A DNA stretch of 13,559 bases, from NCBI GenBank assembly GCA_026770585.1, contig MU646920.1:172246-185804 (forward strand), given 5' to 3'. The notes beneath the pieces were generated by a model, which was not told the DNA's origin, ran no database searches, and saw only the letters and a list, made by a program, of their open reading frames with translations. How positions within the stretch are numbered: position 1 is the first letter of the stretch; the number at the start of each line of letters is the position of its first letter. Shown one piece after another: positions 7,181 through 13,201 of the stretch. A program made the position numbers and the translations under genes. Source of the stretch: Baffinella frigidus. Its lineage: Eukaryota; Cryptophyceae; Cryptomonadales; Baffinellaceae.

Positions 7181-7216
7181 GGGATGGCGACTCGTTATGC
7201 GCGAGGTACCCCTGTA
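7181..7216. mobile_element. Family A right-end fragment
   Basis: CTCGTTATGCGCGAGGTACC followed by CCTGTA, directly after the telomere-like array. The left half is absent here. Confidence 0.65.
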
Positions 7217-7321
7217 GGCTCCAGCTAGGACCACCGCATGGTTGTGTTGAAATAGGCCTACTGTAGGTTCCTAGGGGGGTGCGCCTCCTTGTGAGCCCCG
7301 TAGGAACCCCCCTCTGTCTGT

Positions 7322-7442
7322 GCAGGGATACCTCGCTCATAAGAAACTGACCCCCACTCTAGGACCACCGTAGGGCCCTAGCCATAGGACTACTGTAGGG
7401 TCGTAGGAGGATGCGGTTTCTTATGAGCGAGGTACCCCTGTA
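7322..7442. mobile_element. Family A foldback element, copy 8
   Basis: GCAGGGATACCTCGCTCATA at the left, TTATGAGCGAGGTACCCCTG plus TA at the right. The interior has CTAGGACCACCGTAGGGCCC. Confidence 0.8.
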
Positions 7443-7474
7443 GCCTATTACACTCGGAGTGAAACCCTTGCTAA

Positions 7475-7552
7475 AGCCTATCCTACGCCCTACCATAGGG
7501 CCCAAGGACCTGCCTAGAACCTCTTGGGGGTCGAATTCGACCCCCTCGCCAC
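7475..7552 (+). mobile_element. Family B fragment, copy 5
   Basis: Interior of B (TACGCCCTACCATAGGGCCC, GACCTGCCTAGAACCTCTTG) with the inner palindrome changed on both arms to GGGGGTCGAATTCGACCCCC-like sequence. The outer TATCCC ends are degraded. Confidence 0.65.
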
Positions 7553-7560
7553 TCACACTC

Positions 7561-7679
7561 ACAGGGGTACCTCGCTCGTAAGAAAGCAACCCCCCCTCGG
7601 ACCCTACAGTAGGCCCATGCCTAGGCCCTATTGTTGTCCGAGGGAAGGGGGTTCTTTCTTACGAGCGAGGTACCCCTAG
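7561..7679. mobile_element. Family A foldback element, copy 9, with matching changes in both arms
   Basis: Left arm CTCGTAAGAAAG and right arm CTTTCTTACGAG keep perfect pairing although both differ from the common CTCATAAG/CTTATGAG form. The inner CTCGGAC/GTCCGAG pair also replaces CTAGGAC/GTCCTAG. The right border is CCCCTAGG. Confidence 0.8.
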
Positions 7680-7784
7680 GTAGGACCGGGGAGCTCATCC
7701 GTAGATTACTCCCATCTCCTCAAGAGTGAGGTGGGCTGTGGCCTTCGATGTGAGTGTAAATAAAAGCACCAAAGCACCCCTGTA

Positions 7785-7829
7785 GACCTGCTGGGGGTCG
7801 AATATGACCCGCTCGCCACTAAAGGGATA
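7785..7829 (+). mobile_element. Family B right-end fragment, copy 6
   Basis: GACCTGCTGGGGGTCGAATA then CGCCACTAAAGGGATA; only the last ~45 bases of B are present. Confidence 0.6.
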
Positions 7830-7833
7830 CGCG

Positions 7834-7980
7834 AGATGAGAGAAACATGAAATTTTGAATTGAGAGAATACATGACTCCACCTTTATTGAATTCTTCAAA
7901 AGACCGCATTAGCGGGTAGGTCCTAGTCTTACAAGTCCTTCACCGGAGAGAATACATTGTGGCCATGTTGGTTTGGTAAT
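7834..7980 (-). repeat. Family D repeat, unit 1
   Basis: Matches 8150-8285 in order: GAGAGAAACATGAAA, TTGAGAGAATACATG, TTCAAAAGACC, TAGGTCCTAGTCTTACAAG and TCCTTCAC. Strand is arbitrary. An element of family H lies between the two D units. Confidence 0.7.
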
Positions 7981-7986
7981 GGGCTT

Positions 7987-8149
7987 ACAACGCAGCGGAC
8001 TTCGAGAAGATTTCGAATAACCCGTAAGCGATCAGACCTAGGACCCTACGGTAGGCAACCCGTAGGAGCATGGGGGGGGTTCCTACGGATAAGGTAACGG
8101 AAACTCGGGCATTTTCTGCCCGAAAATCCCTTCGTAGCCCGCTGTGTGG
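7987..8149 (-). mobile_element. Family H element, copy 2
   Basis: About 160 bp with terminal inverted repeats CGCAGCGGACTTCGA and TCGTAGCCCGCTGTGT. It contains CCTACGGTAGGCAACCCGTA and GGTTCCTACGGATAAGG. No coding capacity; the IRRNPP-type peptides read across it are artefacts. Confidence 0.75.
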
Positions 8150-8285
8150 ACGAGAGAAACATGAAAGGCCTTTCTGATTTGAGAGAATACATGGCTCCAC
8201 ATTTATTAATCTCTTCAAAAGACCACATTGGCATGTAGGTCCTAGTCTTACAAGGCCTTCACGGAAGGGAATACATGGCGGTTCA
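8150..8285 (-). repeat. Family D repeat, unit 2
   Basis: Second D unit, about 315 bases after the first and immediately following the H element. It ends with AATACATGGCGGTTC, similar to sequence beside several B copies. Confidence 0.7.
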
Positions 8286-8337
8286 TAAACGCACCGTTCT
8301 CTCGCACCGCGGGAACCTCAGATCCAGAGAGGGAACC

Positions 8338-8451
8338 AAGAGAGAGAGAGAGAGTTCTTTATTGACAACCAACTGGTGTGGCTCCGCTTCATCACCGAGA
8401 TGAAGATAGCGGTCCGGCCTCGCCTTTTTCCCGGTAGCCTTATCTACCTCC
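8338..8451 (-). terminator. Structured 3' UTR with AATAAA signal and TC tract
   Basis: On the minus strand, directly after the TAG of the 8452-8979 gene: a GGTAG/CTACC stem-loop, then a longer hairpin (8384-8412, stems CCGCT/AGCGG and TCATC/GATGA), 20 bases, AATAAA (8358-8363) and a (TC)n tract (about 8338-8354). The same arrangement occurs at 12030-12170 with a different hairpin sequence. Likely the mRNA 3' end, although a shared retroposon tail is possible. Confidence 0.6.
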
Positions 8452-8979
8452 CTACCAGAGAAGGAACCAGCCTCGCCGACTCCGCTCGACGCTGGCTAGG
8501 CTGCTGATATTCTTCAGGCTGTCGCGCCCCAGGGGCCCCAGCTCGGGCGTGCGCAGCGCGGGGGTGGAGGAGGTGCGGAGGGGCGGGGAGACGTGGTGGT
8601 GTGGTCGGATTGGAACACGGCCGAGAAGGGACGCAGTCGCAGGACGCGCTCCACGCAAGTCCGTCGGGAATGCTTCCGGCTGAGGCTGCTCGTCGGAGGG
8701 ATGTTTGGCTGCCGCGCCGCGTATCCGGATGCGACGCGCAGCGGTGGTGGGTTGGACGGCTTCCTGGACGCGGCGTTGCGCTTTCGCGAGACATGAACGG
8801 ATGCACTCGATGTCGTAAAGGTCGTCTGAGGGCCGCAGCTTCCTGTGATGATGCGGTTGCGCGAGGTGAGTGTGGGCGTTCCGAACGTGGATGGCGTCGA
8901 GGCGCGATAGCGCGTTGGCGGATCGCTGCGTGTTCTTCTCAGTGATCGGGGCACGGGGAAATCTTGTATTTTCACTCAT
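8452..8979 (-). CDS. Paralogue of the 1538-2254 protein, 175 aa, unknown function
   Basis: Shares the conserved core with the 1538-2254 frame: ALSRLDAIHVRNAH (23-36), CIRSCLAKAQRR (59-70) and AARRIRIRG (80-88). Between the first two blocks it has a His-rich insert (HLAQPHHHRK, 38-47) that the paralogue lacks. After residue ~90 the two diverge, and this one ends ISSLASVERSRRGWFLLW. The frame is open upstream of the ATG for at least 140 bases (a Ser/Asp-rich stretch) into an A element, so the start may lie further 5' or in another exon. The 3' side carries a well-formed UTR with AATAAA, which supports the strand choice. No known domain was recognised; the basic core suggests nucleic acid or protein binding, as a guess. 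Confidence 0.6.
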   Translation of the reverse strand: MSENTRFPRAPITEKNTQRSANALSRLDAIHVRNAHTHLAQPHHHRKLRPSDDLYDIECIRSCLAKAQRRVQEAVQPTTAARRIRIRGAAAKHPSDEQPQPEAFPTDLRGARPATASLLGRVPIRPHHHVSPPLRTSSTPALRTPELGPLGRDSLKNISSLASVERSRRGWFLLW

Positions 8980-9093
8980 GATCGGGGCGCCGGTGCTGTT
9001 CGGGAACGAGGAGTCGTCTGCCGACCCGGAGTCGTCCGGGGAGGAGGACGACCATGAAGCGGTGATGCTGCGCCGCAGGAAGCACGGCAGGCC

Positions 9094-9214
9094 TACAGGG
9101 GTACCTCGCTCATAAGAAACTGCCCCCCCCTAGGACCCTACAGTAGGCCTATGCCTAGGGTCCTATGGTGGTCCTAGGTGGGGGGCAGTTTCTTATGAGC
9201 GAGGTACCCCTGTA
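9094..9214. mobile_element. Family A foldback element, copy 10 (near-perfect)
   Basis: 121 bp with almost perfectly complementary arms (CATAAGAAACTGCCCCCC against GGGGGGCAGTTTCTTATG) and TA at both borders. A good reference copy for the family. It lies just upstream of the 8452-8979 gene. Confidence 0.9.
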
Positions 9215-9257
9215 ATCCTAGGAACATAGGACCGTCCTATGGGCGGTGCGTCTTCTC

Positions 9258-9553
9258 AGTTTCATTTTAAAATAGGGCTTCTTTTACAAGTAAAGAAAAG
9301 AACAAGATGTGTAGTAATTTTCACACAAATATCGCGTTTGGTCACGTTCCTCTTGTATCCCCTTAAGTGGCGAGGCGGTTAAATTTGACCGCCAAGAGGT
9401 CCCAGGCAGGTCCTAGGGCCCTACCGTAGGGCGTATGAGCCTACTCGCCACTTAAGGGATATATATGGGAGCAACGTGAGCAAGCCTGCCCGTGACTGGT
9501 ACAACATTTAACAACCCCATATTTAAAATGGTCCCATTTCTAGCCTCGAGTGG
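9258..9553 (-). mobile_element. Family F element, copy 2, interrupted by a B element
   Basis: Reverse orientation relative to 5671-5876. It shares GTGACTGGTAC, TTTGGTCACGTT, GTAGTAATTTTCACACAAAT and the end TTCTAGCCTCGAGTGG. The left terminal repeat is eroded. B copy 7 sits in the loop of the central inverted repeat. Confidence 0.75.
9356..9461 (-). mobile_element. Family B element, copy 7, nested in F
   Basis: TATCCCCTTAAGTGGCGAGG to CGCCACTTAAGGGATA, with TA at each side. The corresponding loop in F copy 1 has no B element. Confidence 0.85.
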
Positions 9554-9640
9554 AAGGCGGGCGGGTGCGTATCGTGAACACACGAGAAAAATCGTCGCCT
9601 TGCCCGAGGCGTGCCTGGCGCTCCCCCCAGGACTGAGTAC

Positions 9641-9740
9641 TTTAGGTCCTTTAGGTTTTAAATGCTCCAAACATATGCCAACGCCACGCTCTTCCGTAGA
9701 AAGGACTGCAGAGAAAGCACTTTTGCTTTCGGATCGCGTT
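9641..9740 (-). repeat. Family C dispersed repeat, subtype 2
   Basis: TTTAGGTCCTTTAGGTTTTA, then CAACGCCACGCTCTTCCGTA, ending GCTTTCGGATCGCG. It is preceded by CCCCCCAGGACTGAGTAC, which also occurs at 9966-9984 before an A element and, nearly, at 11345-11360. Confidence 0.65.
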
Positions 9741-9774
9741 TAGCTCCCCAGTGCAGAGGCTCGTGAAGAGGGGA

Positions 9775-9854
9775 TTGTGAGCCTCGGTCCTCGGTCGGAC
9801 AGGTGATGAGCTGGCTGGGCCGGCGCGGCCTCTCTCCTCCTAAGCGGGGTCTCA
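9775..9854. repeat. Family J repeat, short copy
   Basis: Starts TTGTGAGCCTCGGTCCTCGG and ends GCGGGGTCTCA. It is almost identical to 13202-13326 except that it lacks about 46 internal bases. Confidence 0.8.
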
Positions 9855-9981
9855 GGGATACAGGGTGGTTCTCTACTGCTCAACGGCTTTACAACAATGA
9901 AGCACGTTCCCGACGCGGGCTCGTTCCGTAAGGCGCGTAGACTATTGTATCGCTCAACTCGGCGATCCCCCCAGGACTGAG

Positions 9982-10089
9982 TACAGGGGTACCTCGCTCA
10001 TAACAAAACGCCTCCTCCTAGGACCCTACAGTAGGCCTATGCCTAGGACCCTACGGTGGTCCTAGGGGGGCGGGCGCTTTCTTCTGAGG
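9982..10089. mobile_element. Family A element, copy 11 (right end truncated)
   Basis: Intact left arm (TACAGGGGTACCTCGCTCAT) and interior, but the right arm stops at CTTTCTTCTGAG, so the CGAGGTACCCCTGTA end is missing. Confidence 0.75.
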
Positions 10090-10158
10090 ACTGGCTACGC
10101 TAGACCTGAGGGGAGGCAGTCGCAAAAGTCAATTTATGTGGACCCTGAGTCAACTTTT

Positions 10159-10189
10159 GGAAGAAAAGCCCGTTTTCGGGCTTTTCTCC
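10159..10189. other. Strong hairpin
   Basis: GAAAAGCCCG pairs with CGGGCTTTTC around a TTTT loop, with the stem extended by GG/CC after one unpaired base. GTCAACTT flanks it as a direct repeat (10149-10156 and 10195-10202). No run of T follows and no neighbouring gene calls for a terminator. Confidence 0.6.
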
Positions 10190-10266
10190 AAGGGTGTCAA
10201 CTTATGATTGCTCCCGGTCACGTCTAAAGTAGTGTCAGCGCATGCCAAGTCTGTGAAGACGGACTC

Positions 10267-10386
10267 TACAGGGGTACCTCGCTCATAAGAAACAGCACCC
10301 CCCCTAGGACTATAATAGGGCCCTAGGCATAGGGCTCGTGTAGGGCCCTAGGGGGGGTCGCGTTTCATGAGCGAGGTACCCTTGTA
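10267..10386. mobile_element. Family A foldback element, copy 12
   Basis: TACAGGGGTACCTCGCTCAT at the left and CATGAGCGAGGTACCCTTGT plus A at the right, with a 3-base deletion in the right arm (GTTTCATGAG). Confidence 0.8.
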
Positions 10387-10397
10387 GGAGTGGGACC

Positions 10398-10519
10398 TAC
10401 AGGGGTACCTCGCTCATAAGAAACTGCCCTCCCCCCTAGGACCACCTTAGGGCCCTAGGCATAGTCCTACTGTAGGGTCCTAGGGGGAGGCAGTTTCTTA
10501 TGAGCGAGGTACCCCTGTA
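10398..10519. mobile_element. Family A foldback element, copy 13
   Basis: 122 bp with near-perfect arms and TA at both borders, only 11 bases after copy 12. Confidence 0.85.
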
Positions 10520-10544
10520 GGCTACCGCCGCGGGCCGTTGGATC

Positions 10545-10626
10545 GCCGTCAGGCCGCATCACACCCTCTCGCACACCCTCTCACACCCTCTCGCACACCC
10601 TCGAGTGTATGATGCCCGTCGTCAGC
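10545..10626 (-). repeat. Family K palindromic minisatellite, copy 1 (degraded)
   Basis: CACACCCTCTCGCACACCCT-type repeats flanked by GCATCACACCCTC and TGATGCCCGTCGTCAG. Matches the reverse complement of the better copy at 12206-12321 but has lost most of the outer arms. Confidence 0.7.
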
Positions 10627-10745
10627 CAGAGCACACGCGGAAATTTGACAACGCAACGTTTCGCTTTAAAGGTATTTCGTGGTACAAATTGGTACCCCTG
10701 TACCTCTTGGACGGGCCCGCCTCGGGCGAAGCGAGAAGTCATACA

Positions 10746-10850
10746 TATCCCTTAAGTGCCCAGTAGGCTCATACGGCCTACGGTAGGGCCCTAGGACCTT
10801 CCTAGGACCTCTTGCGGGTCAAATTTGACCGGCTCGCCACTTAAGGGATA
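10746..10850 (+). mobile_element. Family B element, copy 8
   Basis: 105 bp, TATCCCTTAAGTGCCCAG to CGCCACTTAAGGGATA, with TA borders. Confidence 0.85.
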
Positions 10851-10862
10851 TGTAGACCTTCT

Positions 10863-10990
10863 GCACTGGAGAGCTCAACGCGATCCGAAAGCAAAAATGC
10901 CTTTTCTGCAGATCCTTTCTACGGAAGGGCGTGTCGTTGGCATATTTCGGGAGCATTTTGGACCTAAAGGACCTAAAGGACCTAAAGGCG
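10863..10990 (+). repeat. Family C dispersed repeat, subtype 2
   Basis: GCGATCCGAAAGCAAAAATG, then TCCTTTCTACGGAAGGGCG, then three tandem copies of GGACCTAAA at about 10960-10987, the end motif of family C locally amplified. Confidence 0.7.
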
Positions 10991-11161
10991 TTTGGCTATT
11001 TCGGGGTAGATCCGCCTCATCAGTGGACCCCCCGCGTGGGATTGAACTCATCCGTGTTCAGAGAGTGTTCAACGCGGAATCGGTCTAGCGCGCGCGTGCT
11101 GTTCTTTGGCAAGATGTTTTTTAAGGAGTACGTGCCGAAACGAGCACGAGGGTCCCCAGCC

Positions 11162-11318
11162 ACACAACGGGCTACGAAGGGAATTTCGGCCCAAATCAGG
11201 CCACCTTTCCGTTACCTGATCCGTAGGAACCCCCCTATGTCCTTACGGGTTGCCTACCGTAGGGTCCTAGGTCTTGTCGCTTGGGGGTTATTCGACATCC
11301 CTTCGAAGTCCGCTGTGT
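11162..11318 (+). mobile_element. Family H element, copy 3
   Basis: Complete ~157-bp copy with terminal inverted repeats ACACAACGGGCTACGAAGGG and CCCTTCGAAGTCCGCTGTGT. Interior as in the other two copies. Confidence 0.8.
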
Positions 11319-11840
11319 AGAAACGTCGTTTCCAGCAACACTGTTCCCCCAGGACTGAGCATCAACGCGGAATCTCATCCTGTGCGTGTTTAAATTGCCT
11401 ACTCGGTGACTGGACGTTACGGCAAGTGTTGGTTGAAAATCCAGTAACTTCCCGCCAATTTCTGGTGGGGGTGCATACCCACACGGTGAGTTTCGTAACG
11501 TGACCAAACTTGCACCAGAAAATCCTTCAAGTTAATTGCCTGCAGGCAAGTTGACTTTTGATGAAAGGTCCGTAGTCCACCGTGTGGATGGCGGCCGTGC
11601 TCGTAGTAATAAAGGTCTCTCTCTCTGATAAGTCAAGAGTGGTGGGTCAGGGAGCAGTCCCTGGGAACCACGTGACCCGGTTACAAATATTTGCGGGACT
11701 CAAAGAAATTTATTTTGAATTTACCACTCATCGATTCATGGGTCAAAAATACTCTGTGCCTGGCTAGATGGGACACAGGTGTGGTAATTTTGATTGAAAA
11801 TTATTGTCATCATTTCGGGGTCGTGATCCGTCACTGCCCA
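11319..11840. other. Gene-free stretch with palindromes and a candidate 3' end signal
   Basis: No protein gene is supported. It contains a 14-bp perfect palindrome (TTGCCTGCAGGCAA, 11536-11549) whose flanks extend the pairing imperfectly to about 11529-11558. It also holds half of the F central repeat (AACGTGACCAAAC, ~11498-11510). A small hairpin (TCCAC/GTGGA, 11576-11588) is followed 19 bases later by AATAAAGG (11608-11615) and a (TC)n tract, resembling the two better 3' ends. Confidence 0.4.
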
Positions 11841-11953
11841 TGTACCTCGCTCGTAAGAAACCGCCCCCCCCTACGACCCTACGGTGGCCCTATACCTAGG
11901 GCCCTACGGTGGTCCTAGGGGCGGGGCGCGTTTTCTTATGAGCGAGGTACCCT
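11841..11953. mobile_element. Family A element, copy 14 (both ends trimmed)
   Basis: TACCTCGCTCGTAAGAAACC at the left and TCTTATGAGCGAGGTACCCT at the right. The outermost CAGGGG and CCCTG are lost. It directly precedes a terminal-exon-like segment. Confidence 0.75.
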
Positions 11954-11959
11954 AACGAC

Positions 11960-12034
11960 CCGCCTCAGACTGGGCGATGTCAGATCGTGCGACGCCCCAG
12001 CAGGAGGTTCACGGCTGTGGAGGAAAGGCACTAG
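11960..12034 (+). pseudogene. Probable terminal-exon relic of the paralogous family
   Basis: A 24-codon plus-strand frame ends RRPSRRFTAVEERH and then TAG at 12032-12034. The TAG aligns with the TAG of the 8452-8979 gene because what follows is shared: TAGGAGGTAGAATAAGG here, TAGGGAGGTAGATAAGG there, then CTACC. The short C-terminal peptides are only loosely alike (ASVERS against TAVEER). No conserved core (RLDA, AKA, RRI) is visible upstream, where an A element abuts. It may be a remnant, or the last exon of a gene whose other exons were not found. Confidence 0.4.
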
Positions 12035-12170
12035 GAGGTAGAATAAGGCTACCTGGAAAGGGGAATTCAAACTCCCATGGCGCAAGGCCGGTCTACTAAA
12101 ATCATCTCGATGATTTGGTGGATTCGGACCAGTAAGTTGTCAATAAAGGACACTCTCTCTCTCTCTGCAC
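12030..12170 (+). terminator. Structured 3' UTR with AATAAA signal and TC tract
   Basis: Homologous to 8338-8451 in reverse: GGTAG/CTACC stem-loop, a GGCCGG segment, a long hairpin (12093-12121, about 11 pairs with one bulge), 20 bases, GTTGTCAATAAAG (AATAAA at 12142-12147) and (TC)n to about 12166. The two hairpins differ in sequence but both fold, which suggests selection on structure. About 25 extra bases lie between the two stem-loops here. Confidence 0.6.
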
Positions 12171-12205
12171 GGCCGTGGGGAGCGTGTGATGTCCGATCGA
12201 AAAAT

Positions 12206-12321
12206 GGCCCCGCAGGGATGTCGCTGACGACGCGCATCACACCCTCGAGGGTGTGCAAGAGGGTGTGAGAGGGTGTGCGAGAGGGTGTGATAGGCGTCGT
12301 CAGCGACATCCCTGCGGGGCC
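12206..12321. repeat. Family K large palindrome with 28-bp perfect arms
   Basis: Arms at 12206-12233 and 12294-12321 (GGCCCCGCAGGGATGTCGCT and so on) are perfect inverted repeats. The pairing continues after a short mismatch through ATCACACCCTC/GAGGGTGTGAT. The loop holds repeated GAGGGTGTG units. The arms look recently made or recently corrected. Confidence 0.85.
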
Positions 12322-12368
12322 GCATAATACCTGAGCGCGACGAGCTCCAGAACCACGACGAGCTCCAG

Positions 12369-12466
12369 GTGTAGGTAGGGTCTAGGTAGGGTCTGGGTAG
12401 GGTGTAGATAGGGTCAGGTAGGGTGTAGGTTGGGGCGAGGTAGGGTGTGTAGGTAGGGTGTAGGGG
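12369..12466 (+). repeat. Telomere-like minisatellite (TAGGTAGGGTSTAGG type)
   Basis: About ten irregular units built on GTAGGTAGGGT with variants. It is G-rich on the plus strand like telomeric DNA but has a longer, less regular period. Confidence 0.7.
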
Positions 12467-12858
12467 CGGGCGCGCTTCAACAGTCCGCTGCCGAGCGAGG
12501 ACGTGATTCAATTTTAAAGGGTTTTGAAAACTTTCACCTGAATTTTAAGGGAAATGGACTTTTAAAATAAAAAATCTGGGAGCGAATTTCCGGTCCTGGC
12601 GTTTAAATGAACCTCGTGTTGCCTCGATAGCGGTCCTCACATCCCGTGGCCAAAACGGCTCCAATTCCAGGCCCTTAAAGGACCTTTGAGACCTTCGCGG
12701 ACTTTTGCTAAGGGGGTCACGGATCACCACCCCTTTTACAGCCGTGCCAGCCCCATATTATATTTCCCCTTGATTCATTTGAGTTTTGCTGACAGGATCT
12801 GAGTCCTTCTAAAATCTACATGGGTTATCAAAAGAATCTCATGCGTGATACCCCCTTC
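12467..12858. other. Gene-free stretch, nothing recognised
   Basis: AT-richer sequence (TTTTAAA runs near 12513 and 12560). The minus-strand frame at 12545-12730 has no protein-like features, and no repeat family from elsewhere in the window is evident. Confidence 0.4.
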
Positions 12859-12914
12859 AGTGTGTCCGTGAAGAACACATTGAATGTTTTGAAAATGTGC
12901 GTGTTGGACACACT
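12859..12914. other. Inverted repeat beside a B element
   Basis: AGTGTGTCC (12859-12867) and GGACACACT (12906-12914) are perfect complements, with further partial pairing inside (ACACATT/AATGTG). It ends two bases before B copy 9. Confidence 0.65.
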
Positions 12915-12916
12915 CA

Positions 12917-13021
12917 TATCCCTTAAGTGGCGAGTAGGCGCAAACGCCCTACCGTAGGGCCCTAGGACCTGCCTAGGACCTCGTGGCGGTCAAATTTGAC
13001 CACATGGCCACTTCAGAGATA
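12917..13021 (+). mobile_element. Family B element, copy 9
   Basis: TATCCCTTAAGTGGCGAG at the left, GGCCACTTCAGAGATA at the right. The right flank, CATGGCGGCCGTGTTGG, is the reverse complement of the left flank of B copy 1 with one change. Confidence 0.8.
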
Positions 13022-13201
13022 CATGGCGGCCGTGTTGGTAAGAATTTCAGGTATCTCGATTTCTTTGGCATCCTCCCAATCTAATTTCGGAACATAACTG
13101 AACCAGTTGCACATTTATGCTATCTTATGCATAGTTTTAATGCCAAAGATAGCGATAACAACCCTAACATACCACAGATTAAAGCCTAACGTGGCATCAA
13201 G
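13022..13201. other. Gene-free spacer
   Basis: No recognisable gene or repeat beyond the flank motif CATGGCGGCCGTGTTGG at 13022-13038. The minus-strand frame at 13115-13336 overlaps repeat J and is not convincing. Confidence 0.35.

Noticed and set aside
7500-7560. GGTCGAATTCGACC considered as a tRNA T-arm
   Set aside because: It is the inner palindrome of a B element; no acceptor, D or anticodon stems surround it.
7359-7589. 76-residue minus-strand frame
   Set aside because: Made of A and B element sequence (MLSYERGTPV, GYRGTSLIRN); not a gene.
8444-8975. Other minus-strand frames and the plus-strand frames at 8593-8945
   Set aside because: Only the 8452-8979 frame carries the conserved RLDA, AKA and RRI blocks; the others are shadows.
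10159-10189. Hairpin considered as a bacterial rho-independent terminator
   Set aside because: The T run is in the loop, not after the stem, and the surroundings are eukaryotic repeats.
3027-10519. Regularly recurring palindromes considered as a CRISPR array
   Set aside because: Spacing is irregular, the repeats are ~120-bp foldbacks in a eukaryotic context, and no cas genes are present.
10931-11320. 129-residue plus-strand frame
   Set aside because: It spans a family C end, spacer and a whole family H element; the peptide recurs wherever H occurs.
12140-12511. 123-residue minus-strand frame with YTLPDPIYTLP-like repeats
   Set aside because: Translation of the minisatellite at 12369-12466 and the K palindrome.
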